NCBI RefSeq assembly: GCF_027924605.1
Contig: NZ_AP027042.1
Coordinates: 124,001 to 188,000 of the forward strand
DNA length: 64,000 nt
Origin: Dyella sp. GSA-30
GTDB lineage: Bacteria > Pseudomonadota > Gammaproteobacteria > Xanthomonadales > Rhodanobacteraceae
Direction of reading: 5' to 3'
Within the stretch, counting starts at the first letter, position 1, and every line of letters begins with the position of its first letter. The notes beneath the pieces were generated by a model. The model searched no databases. It saw only the letters and a program-made list of their open reading frames with translations, and was not told where the DNA came from. Both the position numbers and the translations under genes were made by a program. Shown here one piece after another: positions 7,664-18,205 of this stretch.

Positions 7664-9850
7664 TTATTGCAGGCTATCGCTCAGGATGCGCGGCGTCACG
7701 AAGATCAGCAGCTCAGCCTTGTCGTTCTGGCGCTTGGTATTGCGGAACAGCACGCCGATACCCGGAATATCGCCCAGCCCCGGCACCTTGGTGACGGTGT
7801 TCTGCTTGGTGATTTCATAGATACCTCCGAGCACTACCGTCTGACCGTTGTCGACCAGCACCGACGTGTTGATTTCGCGCGTATCGATCTGCGGTACCTG
7901 ACCACTGCCGGGCACGGTGATGAACTGGTTCAGCGCGTCCTTCTTCACATTGATCGTAAGGTAGACGCGGTTGTCGGCGGTGATGGTCGGCGTGACCTTC
8001 AGCTCCAGCACCGCATCCTTGAACTGCACCGTCGCCGTACCGCTGCCGGCAGCACCGGACGAGCTGTTCTGATAGGTGACATAACCGATTTCCGTACCCT
8101 GGCGGATGACTGCTTCCTGCTGGTTGGCGGTAATCACACGCGGACTGGAAACCACCTCGCCCCGGCCTTCGAGCTGCGCTGCCGAGAGTTCCAAATCCAG
8201 TGCGTAATTCTTGCCGAGCAGCGCGAAGCCGAACGTACCGCCCTGGGTGCTTGAGGGCAGGTTGACGTTGAGCGGGCTCAGCGTTGTCTGGCCACCACTG
8301 GTCGTCGGCGGGGTCAGCGTGCCGCCCACGCCGATCTGCTGGCCGCTGGGATTGGTACGGATTGCCGAGGCGCCGAACTTCGCACCCAGCTCGCGAGTGA
8401 AGTTGTCGGTCGCCACCACGATGCGCGATTCGATCAGCACCTGCTGCACCGGCTTGTCCAGCACGGCGATGACATCGCGCAGCTCGTGAATCTTCTGCGG
8501 CGTGTCGTTGATCAGCAAGGTATTGGTACGCTCATCGAACGACACACTGCCGCGCGAGGAGAGGAACCCGCGGCTGCTGTTGTTCGAGCCACCGGCGCCG
8601 GCACCGTTCTGACCCTGCATGCTGTTCTGGGTCAGCAGCTTGGCGATGTCCTTTGCCTTGCCATAGCTGATCGGCACGTAGTCGGTGACCAGCTCGGCAT
8701 TGTCTTCGGCCTTCAGTCGGGCATCGGCGACATCCTGCTCGTACTTGGCAAGCTCGGCCTGCGGCGCGATCCAGATGACGTTGCCGTTACGGCGCTTGTC
8801 CAGGCCCTTGGCACGCAGCACGACGTCCAGTGCCTGGTCCCACGGCACGTTGACCAGGCGCAGCGTGACACTGCCGCCGACCGTATCGGAAGCGACCAGG
8901 TTCAGCTGCGAAATATCGGCCAGCAGCTGCAGCACCGAACGGGTCGGGATGTCCTGGAAATTGAAGGTCACACGGCTGCCGTTGTAGGCCGGCTCCTGGC
9001 CACGTGCCAGCTTGGCGTCGGCCTTGGGATCCTTCTTCTTCGGTGCGATTTCGACCACGTACTGGTCGGCGGTCTGGTAGGCCGACGTGTCGATATCGCC
9101 CTTCACCGCGATTTCCAGGCGCGCGCCGCCAGCGCTGCCGCCCTTGCTGGTGATCGACTGCACCGGGGTAGCGAAATCAAGCACGTCCAGGCGCTGCGCC
9201 AGGTTGGCCGGCAGATTCACATGACTCAGGTTGACGACAACCTTGTCGCCCTCCTTCTTCATGTCCGCGTTCGCGCCATTGCCGTTGAAGTTGATCAGCA
9301 CACGGCCTTCGCCGTTCGGTCCGCGACGGAAATCGATATTGGAGACCGCCGCGCCCGCCGATGCGGACGGCAGGGCCTTCGACGGGTCGATGGTGGACGC
9401 CGTGGTGGTCGTCTGCGAATCGGTACCGTTGCTGATGATCAGCGACAGGCTGTTGCCGTCGACGTGCGTGCGATAGGACGACTCGCGCTGCAGCTCGACG
9501 ATAACGCGTGTGCGGCCACCGGCAGCGATCGCCGACACGCCGTTGGTCGTGCCCTTGCCGATATCGAGATGACGCGGCGCGGCGTTGTCGGTATCGGCAA
9601 AATCGATCGCGATACGCGGCGGGTTGCCGGTCGTGAAGATCTTCGGCTCAGGCACTGGCCCTTGCGAGAAGTTCAGATGCAGCTCGACACGCCCGCCGGG
9701 CAGGGTGTCGTAGCTGATGTCTTTGAGCGTGGTGCTCGCTGCGGCCGCGGCGTTCGCCCAGGCGGCACCGAGAATCAGCAGACCAACACTCAGGCAACGG
9801 CTCGCTTGGCGCATGACACGATTCCGCACAGGTTTGATGTGATAAGTCAT
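7664..9850 (-). CDS. pilQ: Type IV pilus secretin PilQ
   Basis: PilQ forms the outer-membrane secretin ring through which type IV pili are extruded and retracted. The 728-residue protein has an N-terminal signal region (hydrophobic segment about 17-38), peptidoglycan-binding AMIN-type repeats (about 40-250), an STN/secretin N0 domain (about 290-345), an N1 domain, and the secretin core from about 470 to the end. The core contains VPGLGDIPGIGVLF and ends in a typical LLIFVTPRIL. ATG at 9850 is preceded by AGGGGC at suitable spacing. It is the last gene of pilMNOPQ and is followed directly by an intrinsic terminator. The length matches the family. Confidence 0.97.
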   Translation of the reverse strand: MTYHIKPVRNRVMRQASRCLSVGLLILGAAWANAAAAASTTLKDISYDTLPGGRVELHLNFSQGPVPEPKIFTTGNPPRIAIDFADTDNAAPRHLDIGKGTTNGVSAIAAGGRTRVIVELQRESSYRTHVDGNSLSLIISNGTDSQTTTTASTIDPSKALPSASAGAAVSNIDFRRGPNGEGRVLINFNGNGANADMKKEGDKVVVNLSHVNLPANLAQRLDVLDFATPVQSITSKGGSAGGARLEIAVKGDIDTSAYQTADQYVVEIAPKKKDPKADAKLARGQEPAYNGSRVTFNFQDIPTRSVLQLLADISQLNLVASDTVGGSVTLRLVNVPWDQALDVVLRAKGLDKRRNGNVIWIAPQAELAKYEQDVADARLKAEDNAELVTDYVPISYGKAKDIAKLLTQNSMQGQNGAGAGGSNNSSRGFLSSRGSVSFDERTNTLLINDTPQKIHELRDVIAVLDKPVQQVLIESRIVVATDNFTRELGAKFGASAIRTNPSGQQIGVGGTLTPPTTSGGQTTLSPLNVNLPSSTQGGTFGFALLGKNYALDLELSAAQLEGRGEVVSSPRVITANQQEAVIRQGTEIGYVTYQNSSSGAAGSGTATVQFKDAVLELKVTPTITADNRVYLTINVKKDALNQFITVPGSGQVPQIDTREINTSVLVDNGQTVVLGGIYEITKQNTVTKVPGLGDIPGIGVLFRNTKRQNDKAELLIFVTPRILSDSLQ

Positions 9851-9870
9851 TGGATCAGCCCCTGTATCTC

Positions 9871-10404
9871 TTATTTCTCGCCAAGCGCGATGCTGGCCGG
9901 ACGTTCCATCCAGCCACCATTTCCGTTGGAGACCAGTTCCACCAGATCGATGTGGTCCTCGCTGATTGCGGTGACCCGACCGTAGCTCTGGCCCATGTGT
10001 TCGTTGCGGTGTACGCGATGGATCACGCCGGTGGGATCTTTCACCAGCACTTCCATCGAAGCGCCGCCCCCCACCGTGCCAACCATCTTCAAACTGTCGA
10101 GCGCGAACATTTCCAACGGTTCCTTGGCACGGTTTTCATCCGGACGCGGACCGCTGTTGGCGGGCTGCAGTTCGGCCGCGCTCGGGCTGAAAGGATCGCG
10201 ATTGCTCTGGTCGCTATAGGTGAACGTCTCGAAGGTCTTGATGACCGGCAGCGGCGGAATCGGCGCACCTTTCTTGGCCTTTTCCTGGGCAACCCATTCA
10301 CGCAGATCCGAATCGCTACTGCAGGCGCTCAAGGTCAAAGCCACACCCAGCAGCAAACTCATGCGCATGACCGGCACCCGTTTGATGGCAGAGAAGATCA
10401 TCAT
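9871..10404 (-). CDS. pilP: Type IV pilus inner-membrane lipoprotein PilP
   Basis: PilP is a lipoprotein that binds PilN/PilO at the inner membrane and the periplasmic domains of PilQ. A hydrophobic signal ends in the lipobox LSAC, with the acylated Cys at residue 28 counted from ATG 10404. A later in-frame ATG (residue 13) would give a more usual signal length. The C-terminal beta domain contains GQSYGRVTAISEDHIDLVEL, as in the family. The first codons overlap the pilO stop, supporting coupled translation. The gap to pilQ is only 20 bases. Confidence 0.95.
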   Translation of the reverse strand: MMIFSAIKRVPVMRMSLLLGVALTLSACSSDSDLREWVAQEKAKKGAPIPPLPVIKTFETFTYSDQSNRDPFSPSAAELQPANSGPRPDENRAKEPLEMFALDSLKMVGTVGGGASMEVLVKDPTGVIHRVHRNEHMGQSYGRVTAISEDHIDLVELVSNGNGGWMERPASIALGEK

Positions 10405-11105
10405 TTCTGCCCCCCGGCGGCCTTGGTCGGCGCCTTGCCATTGGCCGGCGCGTTCTTCGCCTTGGCGTCTGCGGTTTCGTCGTCTTCAAGATAGCGATAG
10501 GTCTTGACCGTGCCTTGCAGCACCAGCTGACCGTTGCTCGATACGGCCGTTGCGCTGGGCTTGCTGCCGCTGGCGGCACCCTTGGGCGTCAAGGACACAT
10601 CGTGCAAGGTCAGAATCACCACGCGCGGCAGCGATGCCACGCCGCTGATGAAGGTGCCGAACTGGTGGTAGGTACCCACCATGCGCAGCGTGATCGGCTT
10701 TTCCGCGTAGAAGTCCTTCGGCGTCTCGGCACCGGGCTGGAACAGCTCGGTTTCCAGGCCGGCGGACAGGGCCGTTTGCGAAATATCGATCAGCAGTTCC
10801 GGCATCTCGGTCTTGCTGGGCAGCTGGCGCAACAGCTGGCGCAGCATGTCCTGCATCTCGTCGAGCTGCTGTTGCAGCGCCTCGAGATTGACCGCCTTGG
10901 CCTGCTTCTGCGAGAACTCCTGGCGCAGCTGCTGTTCCTTGCCCGTCAGCTGGGTCATCTGGTCCTGCTGGTCGCTGATGTACAGATACCAGCCGAGCAG
11001 GACGATCACCGCAAAAACCAGCACGGTGAAGAAAATCTTGATCGATTGCGGCCAACCGCCAATGTTGTTGCGGTCAAGGCTGCGCAGGTCATCGATGAAC
11101 TTCAT
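10401..11105 (-). CDS. pilO: Type IV pilus assembly protein PilO
   Basis: PilO pairs with PilN to form the inner-membrane alignment subcomplex of the type IV pilus machine. The 234-residue protein has a short cytoplasmic tail, one membrane helix (about 22-43, FFTVLVFAVIVLLGWYLYI), a periplasmic coiled coil (about 45-95) and a ferredoxin-like periplasmic domain. The last 40 residues are rich in Ala, Lys and Pro. Both ends overlap their neighbours by four bases (pilN stop/pilO start and pilO stop/pilP start). The assignment is clear from architecture and gene order. Confidence 0.95.
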   Translation of the reverse strand: MKFIDDLRSLDRNNIGGWPQSIKIFFTVLVFAVIVLLGWYLYISDQQDQMTQLTGKEQQLRQEFSQKQAKAVNLEALQQQLDEMQDMLRQLLRQLPSKTEMPELLIDISQTALSAGLETELFQPGAETPKDFYAEKPITLRMVGTYHQFGTFISGVASLPRVVILTLHDVSLTPKGAASGSKPSATAVSSNGQLVLQGTVKTYRYLEDDETADAKAKNAPANGKAPTKAAGGQK

Positions 11106-11832
11106 GCCTTGCCTCCCGCAGGTTGGGCGGCAGCCGGTTTGGCAGCGGTCGCGGGTTTGGCGGGCGCAGCAGCAGGCGCGGCTGCCGGGGCCATCGCAGC
11201 GGAAGGAACCGGCGGCTTGGCGGCCGGCGCGGCCGAGGTACTGGCTGCAGCGGGCATGATCGGGGTCTTGTCCGGATCCTGGTCATCCGACTTGGGGCGG
11301 CTCAAGGCCACGTCCAGGCCGAAGGTATACGGCATGCGCGAATCGCCGTGGGTGTTTTCGGTCTTGCGCAGATCGGCGTGTCCCATCCACGGCGACGACT
11401 CGATATTGCGCATGTATTCGGCGACGCTGGCATTGGACTGGGCGACGCCTTCGAGTGTCATCGAATCGCCGCTCTGCTTGAGACCACCCAGGCGCGCACT
11501 GGCCGGGATCGTCTTCACCAGCTCGTCGAACAGATGCACCATCTGCGAACGGTTGGCCTGCAGCTGTTCGATGATCTGCTTGCGTGCCAGCAGGCGCTCG
11601 CGAACCTTTTCCAGATCCTTGATCTTGGCGATGCGCTCATCGAGCTGCTTGATCTCGCCCTGAAGGTACGTATTGCGGGCGGTCTGGTTGTCGATGCGCA
11701 TGTTCATCACCGTCGCCCAGACGCCGACGCACAGCAACGCGATGACGAACGCCGCGCCAAGCTGCATGAAGAACTCGCGCTCTCGCTGCTTGCGGCGCTC
11801 GATGCGCCACGGAAGGAGGTTGATATGTGCCA

Positions 11833-11833
<1 letters not shown>
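11102..11833 (-). CDS. pilN: Type IV pilus assembly protein PilN
   Basis: PilN is the bitopic inner-membrane partner of PilO. Its short cytoplasmic N-terminus binds PilM, and here it reads MAHINLLPWRIERRKQRERE, which contains the family's INLLPWR signature. One membrane helix (about 22-45) is followed by a coiled coil (about 45-95) and a periplasmic domain. From about residue 175 to 243 the protein is an Ala/Pro-rich low-complexity tail, so at 243 residues it is longer than compact PilN proteins. Its start codon shares one base with the pilM stop (TGATG). Confidence 0.96.
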
Positions 11834-12978
<1,145 letters not shown>

Positions 12979-13137
12979 CTACGGCAACTTTCTCGACTCT
13001 ATGGCGTGACGCCATCCACACTTGAGCGAAGTTAGCCGATGGCTCGTTTTTTGCTCTGTGGGCCGCTGCTCATGGTGCGAATACTGCAACATCTATACTC
13101 TGTCGTGTTTTGACTCAGGTCTCGCAAACTCCACACC

Positions 13138-15657
13138 ATGCGAATATTTAAGCGAATGCTGCGCTGGGCATTGATCCTGGCTTTCACCGGATTGCTGCTG
13201 GCCGTAGCCGCAGTCGGCGTAGCTTATTGGCTGATCGCCCCCCGCCTCCCCTCTGTGGCCGTCCTCAAGGACTACCACATGCAGGTACCGCTCAAGGTAC
13301 TGACCGCGGATGGCAAGCTGATTGCGACTTTTGGCGAAACTCGGCGTATCCCGGTGGCCATCGCCAATGTGCCGGACCGGCTCAAGCATGCTGTCCTGGC
13401 GGCCGAAGATGCCGAGTTCTACAAGCATCCAGGCGTCGATTGGCACGGTATCGCCCGTGCCGGCTGGCATGTGGTCACCTCCGGCGGCGACAAGGGCCCC
13501 GGCGGCTCGACCATCACCCAGCAGGTGGCGCGTAACTTCTTCCTGAGCCCGGAAAAGCTTTATTCGCGCAAGCTGACCGAGATTTTCATCGCTTTGCGCA
13601 TGGAGAACGAGCTGACCAAGGACCAGATCCTGGAGCTCTATCTCAACAAGATGTTCCTGGGCCACCGTTCCTACGGCGTGGCGGCTGCCGCGGCTTATTA
13701 CTATGGCAAGTCGCTCGACCAGCTGACCATCGCCCAGTGCGCCATGATCGCCTCGACCTTCCAGTTGCCCTCGGTGGTCAACCCGATCAACAGCCCCAAG
13801 CGCGGCCTGGGCCGCCGGAACTGGGTGCTGGGCCAGATGCTGGAAAACCACTACATCACCAAGGCGGAGCACGATCAGGCCGTCGCCGAGCCGAACGACG
13901 CCTTCCCGCACGAGCAACCGATCGAGGTCGACGCCCCCTACCTGGCCGAGATGGTGCGTCTGCAGGCCATCGAGCGCCTGGGCAACGATGCGCTGACCGA
14001 GGGCTACGTAGTCAAGACCACAGTGGTCAGCTCGCGCCAGCAACAGGCCGTCAATGCGGTACGCTCCGGCCTGGTCATATACGATCAACGCCATGGCTGG
14101 CGCGGGCCCGAGGGCCATCAGGAGCTTGCTCCCGATGCCTCGCATGACGACTACGACCGCGTGTTGTCGAGCTATACCGATATCTCGGGTATGCAGCCGG
14201 GCATCGTCACCGACGTCTCGGCCACTGAAGCCTCCGTTTACCTGGGCACGCGCGAGCCGGTGAAGCTGGGCATGGACGCGGTCCGCTGGGCGCGCCCCTA
14301 CATCAGCGACAGTCGCGTTGGTGCCGCCCCCAAGGACGTTGCCGAGGTATTGAAGCGGGGCGACATCGTGCGCCTGTCGCGCAACGACAAGGGCGAGTGG
14401 CAGCTGACCCAGATCCCCAAGGCCCAGGCCGCGCTGGCCTCGGTCAACCCCGAAGATGGCGCCGTCCAGGCGATTGTCGGCGGCTTCAACTTCCTGCGCA
14501 GCAAGTTCAATCGCGCGGTGATGGCGGCACGCCAGCCAGGCTCCAGTTTCAAGCCGTACATCTATTCGGCAGCCTTCGAACGCGGCTTCAACCCGGCATC
14601 GATCGTCAACGACGCGCCGATCTCCCTGCCGGACCCCTCGCGCCCCGGCGGCGTGTGGACCCCGTCCAACGACGACGACAAGTTCGACGGTCCGATCCGC
14701 CTGCGCGAAGCCTTGGTCAAATCGAAGAACCTGGTGTCGGTGCGCCTGCTCGATGCCATCGGCGTGCGCTACGCACGCGATTACGTCACCCGCTTCGGCT
14801 TTGCTCTGGACGCCCTGCCCGCCAATCTCTCGATGGCGTTGGGCACGGCCTCTGTCTCGCCGATGAGCATGGCGCGCGGCTATAGCGTCTTCGCCAACGG
14901 CGGCTATCTGATCACGCCGTACTTCATCAGCGAGATCGACGATCGCGATGGCAAGGCGGTCTATCTGGCCAACCCGGCGCGCGCCTGCCGCACCTGCCAG
15001 GAGCGCCTGCTGGACACCCGCCCGGTCGGCCCGCCGCCGCCCGATACGCCCGCCACCAATGGCGCGACCGTCGCCAGCGCCTCCAGCAGCGAAACGCCGA
15101 GCGCCTCGGCCAGCACCGGTGTGGTGCTGCCGGCCGATGCGCACGAAGGCAACAAGCCGCCCGTGCTGGCCCCGGAAGTGATCGATGTCCGCAACGACTA
15201 CCTGATCACCTCGCTGATGAAGGACGTGGTGATTCGAGGCACGGGCGCTGCGGTGAAGGTCCTGGGCCGTGACGACCTGGCCGGCAAGACCGGCTCGACC
15301 AACGACCATCGCGACGCGTGGTTCGCCGGCTTCAATGGCGATCTCGTCACGACGGTATGGGTCGGTTTTGACGACTTCTCGTCGCTGGGCCGCGGAGAAT
15401 TCGGCGCCAAGGCCGCCTTGCCGATCTGGATCGACTACATGGGCGCCGCCCTGAAGGACCAGCCCTCGACCACCTTGCCGATGCCGCCCGGCATCAGTAC
15501 GGTACAGATCAACCGCTCCAGCGGCTTGCCTTCGGACCCAGGCGACCCGAACAGCATGCCTGAAATGTTCAAGGTGGAAGATGTGGACCGCCTGCGCCAG
15601 CAGGCCCAGCAGCAGAAGGAGGATCCGGACCAGCAACACGCGTACGACATTTTCTGA
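13138..15657 (+). CDS. mrcA: Penicillin-binding protein 1A (transglycosylase/transpeptidase)
   Basis: A bifunctional class A PBP that polymerises and cross-links peptidoglycan. The 839 residues comprise a membrane anchor (about 8-34), a GT51 transglycosylase domain with EDAEFYKHPGVDW (about 90-102) and GGSTITQQ (about 122-129), an OB-like insert, and a transpeptidase domain. The active-site SxxK is S469-SFK and the KTGS box begins at K717. A Pro/Ser/Ala-rich insert (about 635-680) lies between the catalytic motifs. No strong ribosome-binding site precedes ATG 13138, but an upstream membrane anchor makes this start sensible. A PBP1A gene divergent from pilMNOPQ is a common gammaproteobacterial arrangement. 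Confidence 0.96.
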   Translation: MRIFKRMLRWALILAFTGLLLAVAAVGVAYWLIAPRLPSVAVLKDYHMQVPLKVLTADGKLIATFGETRRIPVAIANVPDRLKHAVLAAEDAEFYKHPGVDWHGIARAGWHVVTSGGDKGPGGSTITQQVARNFFLSPEKLYSRKLTEIFIALRMENELTKDQILELYLNKMFLGHRSYGVAAAAAYYYGKSLDQLTIAQCAMIASTFQLPSVVNPINSPKRGLGRRNWVLGQMLENHYITKAEHDQAVAEPNDAFPHEQPIEVDAPYLAEMVRLQAIERLGNDALTEGYVVKTTVVSSRQQQAVNAVRSGLVIYDQRHGWRGPEGHQELAPDASHDDYDRVLSSYTDISGMQPGIVTDVSATEASVYLGTREPVKLGMDAVRWARPYISDSRVGAAPKDVAEVLKRGDIVRLSRNDKGEWQLTQIPKAQAALASVNPEDGAVQAIVGGFNFLRSKFNRAVMAARQPGSSFKPYIYSAAFERGFNPASIVNDAPISLPDPSRPGGVWTPSNDDDKFDGPIRLREALVKSKNLVSVRLLDAIGVRYARDYVTRFGFALDALPANLSMALGTASVSPMSMARGYSVFANGGYLITPYFISEIDDRDGKAVYLANPARACRTCQERLLDTRPVGPPPPDTPATNGATVASASSSETPSASASTGVVLPADAHEGNKPPVLAPEVIDVRNDYLITSLMKDVVIRGTGAAVKVLGRDDLAGKTGSTNDHRDAWFAGFNGDLVTTVWVGFDDFSSLGRGEFGAKAALPIWIDYMGAALKDQPSTTLPMPPGISTVQINRSSGLPSDPGDPNSMPEMFKVEDVDRLRQQAQQQKEDPDQQHAYDIF

Positions 15658-15680
15658 CGCTCAAAGGGTCCGGACCCGAA

Positions 15681-15707
15681 GTTGCCTGCCCTGCGAAGGC
15701 AGGCAAC
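15681..15707 (+). terminator. Possible terminator after mrcA
   Basis: A perfect 10-bp stem (GTTGCCTGCC/GGCAGGCAAC) with a seven-base loop starts 23 bases after the mrcA stop. A 12-bp perfect palindrome (GGGTCCGGACCC, 15666-15677) sits just before it. There is no U-run beyond CTT, so this may be a weak or factor-dependent terminator, or a hairpin protecting the mRNA end. Confidence 0.4.
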
Positions 15708-15783
15708 CTTGGCATCCAAGGCCTTAAGGCCATCGCATCGAATGGCCGCTCCCCCCATGCAACCTGACTGAGGAGGGAAAGAC

Positions 15784-16461
15784 ATGGCGCGAGGCGAACA
15801 TCATCGCATCCATGCCCAGGACCGTGTACAACGCAACCGTCTGCGCGTAGCCCAGGAAGCGGCTCGCCTGATGAGCGAACACGGAATCCGCGACTTTCAT
15901 CATGCCAAGCTCAAGGCCGCCGAACGACTCGGCGTACACGACGCCCAAGCCCTGCCGCGCAATAACGAAATCGAAGACGCCCTGCGCGAGCATCAACGTA
16001 TTTTCCACGGCGACAGCCAACCCCAACTCTTACGCGAACGCCGCGAAGCGGCCGTCGAAGCGATGCGCTTTCTGGCCGATTTCGAACCACGGCTGGTCGG
16101 CGCGGTACTGGAAGGCACGGCCGATGCTTATTCGGCGGTCTGCCTGCATGTGTTCAGCGACACACTCGAAGCGGTCACGCTGTTTCTGCAGGAACGCGGC
16201 GTTCCGGTCGACGTACAGACACGGCGCCTGCGTGTCACCCGCGACGAACAGGTCGAATACCCGGTGCTGCTGTTTGCTGCCGACAGCCTGCCTTTCGACT
16301 TGACCGTACTGCCGCGCGATGCGTTGCGGCAGGCACCCCTGGACCGTGTCGACGAGAAACCGATGCGGCGTGCGTCATTGGCGGTGGCCGAAGAGTTACT
16401 GGCCGAAGCGGACAATGACGAGGATGCGTTCGAGAGGAAATTGGCGGCGGCTTTGCGCTAG
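15784..16461 (+). CDS. Conserved protein of unknown function (nucleotidyltransferase-like label)
   Basis: A soluble 225-residue protein. The N-terminal 60 residues are basic and helical (RLRVAQEAARLMSEHGIRDF, then AKLKAAERLGV). The central part contains FLADFEPRLVGAVLEGTADA, followed by a mixed alpha/beta region and the segment FDLTVLPRDALRQAPLDRVD. I recall related proteins in beta- and gammaproteobacteria being labelled nucleotidyltransferase; the G-containing VLEGTADAYSAV segment could fit a remnant of such a fold, but I cannot confirm a catalytic triad. ATG 15784 follows AGGAGGGAAAGAC, a strong ribosome-binding site. It may be read through from mrcA or have its own promoter. Function unknown. 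Confidence 0.7.
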   Translation: MARGEHHRIHAQDRVQRNRLRVAQEAARLMSEHGIRDFHHAKLKAAERLGVHDAQALPRNNEIEDALREHQRIFHGDSQPQLLRERREAAVEAMRFLADFEPRLVGAVLEGTADAYSAVCLHVFSDTLEAVTLFLQERGVPVDVQTRRLRVTRDEQVEYPVLLFAADSLPFDLTVLPRDALRQAPLDRVDEKPMRRASLAVAEELLAEADNDEDAFERKLAAALR

Positions 16462-16474
16462 TTAGGCAAGGGCG

Positions 16475-16602
16475 CCCCCTCACCCAACCCTCTCCCCCGG
16501 CAAAGCCAGGGAGAGGGGACTGACTGAGGTAACCCATCAATCTTGCGCAACCTGCTCCCTCTCCCCTGGCTTTGCCGGGGGAGAGGGCTGGGGTGAGGGG
16601 GA
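16475..16602. repeat. Dispersed inverted repeat, CCCTCACCC/CTCTCCC family, copy 1
   Basis: Two arms of about 45-50 bases in opposite orientation (16475-16519 and 16553-16602) surround a 33-base spacer. Each arm contains a CTCTCCCCCGGCAAAGCCAG-like core that is itself palindromic around GGCAAAGCC. A second, cleaner copy lies at 47551-47668. There is no coding potential. It sits between the convergent 15784 gene and gltA, a usual position for such elements. Confidence 0.85.
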
Positions 16603-16624
16603 GCTCTTAAGCTCTTCATCCAAC

Positions 16625-16656
16625 AAAAAAGCCCCGGCAAAACCGGGGCTTTTTTT
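16625..16656 (-). terminator. Intrinsic terminator after gltA
   Basis: A perfect 13-bp stem including a GCCCCGG/CCGGGGC core, with a five-base CAAAA loop and six A/seven T flanks, lies 17 bases beyond the gltA stop. On the minus strand it ends in a U-run. Because both sides carry A and T tracts, it could also stop transcripts from the plus-strand gene ending at 16461. Confidence 0.88.
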
Positions 16657-16672
16657 ACATCACGCCAAAACC

Positions 16673-17968
16673 TCAGCGCTTATCCGAAGCCACGTAGTTG
16701 CGGACATCGGCACCCGTATAGATCTGACGCGGGCGACCGATACGCGAACCGGGCGTTTCATGCTGCTCAATCCAATGCGCAATCCAGCCGGCGGTACGCG
16801 CGATGGCGAACATCACGGTGAACATCTCGGTCGGGATGCCCAGTGCCTTGTAGATGATGCCCGAGTAGAAATCGACGTTCGGGTACAGCTTGCGCTCGAC
16901 GAAGTAATCGTCCTTCAGCGCAGCCTCTTCGAGCTTCATGGCCACATCGAGCAGCGGATCGTTGACGCCCAGTTCCGCCAGTACCTTGTGGCACATCTCG
17001 CGGATGATCTTCGCGCGCGGATCGAAGTTCTTGTAGACGCGGTGACCGAAGCCCATCAGGCGGAAGTTGTCGTTCTTGTCCTTCGCGCGCTTGACGGCGG
17101 TCTCGACCTTGTCGGCCGTGCCGATCTCTTCGAGCATCTTGAGCACGGCTTCGTTGGCACCGCCGTGTGCCGGACCCCACAGCGCCGTGATGCCGGCGGC
17201 GATCGAGGCGTACGGGTTGGCTCCGGTCGAACCAACCAGACGCACGGTCGAGGTCGACGCGTTCTGCTCGTGGTCGGCATGCAGGATGAACAGCAGGTCC
17301 AGCGCCTTGGCGGCCACCGGGCTCATCGCCAGCGGCTCGCTCGGCACTTCGAACATCATGTGCAGGAAGCGGTCGACGTACTCGAGGTTGTTGCGCGGAT
17401 AGCGCATCGGCCAGCCGATCGAATAGCGGTAGCAGGCCGCAGCGATCGTCGGCATCTTGGCTATCAGACGCACGGCGGCCAGCTTACGGTCGGCCGGATC
17501 GTCGACGTTGAGATCGTCGTGGTAGAACGCCGACAGCGAAGCGACCGAAGCGGCCAGCATGGCCATCGGGTGGGCGTCGTGATGGAAGCCCTTGAAGAAG
17601 TCCTTCAGCGACTCGTGCATCATCGTGTGATGCGTGATGTCGTTTTCGAAGTTGCCGAAGTCCGTCTTGTTCGGCAGTTCGCCGTTGAGCAGCAGGTAGG
17701 CCACTTCGAGGAAGTTCGACTTCTCGGCCAGTTGCTCGATCGGGTAACCGCGATAGAGCAGCACGCCCTCGTCGCCGTCGATATAGGTGATCGCGCTCTT
17801 GGTGCTGGCGGTGCTGCCGTAGCCCGGGTCGTAGGTAAAGTGGCCCGTGTCCTTGTACAGCGTGCCGATGTCGATGCACGCCGGACCGAGCGTGCCGCTC
17901 AGCAAGGGTAGTTCGCTGCTGCGCTGATTGGACTCATCCACCAGCTTGACGATTTTAGGATCGGACAC
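16673..17968 (-). CDS. gltA: Citrate synthase (type II, hexameric-type)
   Basis: Condenses acetyl-CoA and oxaloacetate to citrate, the first step of the TCA cycle. The 431-residue protein has the catalytic set of the E. coli enzyme: His in [10 protein letters not shown], His in [12 protein letters not shown] and Asp in NVDFYSGI. Start choice: GTG at 17968 is preceded by AAGGAGG at ideal spacing. The frame stays open for 53 more codons upstream, but that part lacks family similarity. The length equals the usual proteobacterial type II enzyme. A 156-base untranslated region separates it from the rpmE2 terminator and holds a short hairpin (18033-18061). Confidence 0.97.
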   Translation of the reverse strand: MSDPKIVKLVDESNQRSSELPLLSGTLGPACIDIGTLYKDTGHFTYDPGYGSTASTKSAITYIDGDEGVLLYRGYPIEQLAEKSNFLEVAYLLLNGELPNKTDFGNFENDITHHTMMHESLKDFFKGFHHDAHPMAMLAASVASLSAFYHDDLNVDDPADRKLAAVRLIAKMPTIAAACYRYSIGWPMRYPRNNLEYVDRFLHMMFEVPSEPLAMSPVAAKALDLLFILHADHEQNASTSTVRLVGSTGANPYASIAAGITALWGPAHGGANEAVLKMLEEIGTADKVETAVKRAKDKNDNFRLMGFGHRVYKNFDPRAKIIREMCHKVLAELGVNDPLLDVAMKLEEAALKDDYFVERKLYPNVDFYSGIIYKALGIPTEMFTVMFAIARTAGWIAHWIEQHETPGSRIGRPRQIYTGADVRNYVASDKR

Positions 17969-18124
17969 GAAAACCTCCTTACACGAATGTCGTCGCCAGC
18001 GGCCGCGGGGGCTTCCGTTGGCGGGGTTAGGCGTATCGCTGCATGGGGAAAGCGGCGATACAACTTTCCTATTATCGCACCACAGCAAACAACATTCGAT
18101 AGCGGATGGTTCGGCAGGCAGACG

Positions 18125-18161
18125 CAAAAAAACGCGGGGCGAGCCATGGCTCGCCCCGCGT
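18125..18161 (-). terminator. Intrinsic terminator after rpmE2
   Basis: A perfect 30-base palindrome (18132-18161, 15-bp arms centred on CCATGG) is followed on the minus strand by seven U. It lies 44 bases after the rpmE2 stop and separates rpmE2 from gltA transcription. Confidence 0.9.
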
Positions 18162-18205
18162 CGGTATTTCAGGTCAAGCCGCCCGGGGGCGACCAGCCGG
18201 CATAC

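Noticed and set aside
8486-9985. 499-codon plus-strand open frame opposite pilQ
   Set aside because: Antisense to the clear pilQ gene, with composition typical of a shadow frame and no ribosome-binding site.
13094-13099. TATACT as -10 box for mrcA
   Set aside because: No acceptable -35 hexamer at 15-19 bases; left unassigned.
13093-15639. 848-codon open frame on the minus strand opposite mrcA
   Set aside because: It lies wholly antisense to a PBP1A gene with intact motifs. Its translation is rich in Arg, His, Gly and Gln with no family features, as expected for a GC-driven shadow.
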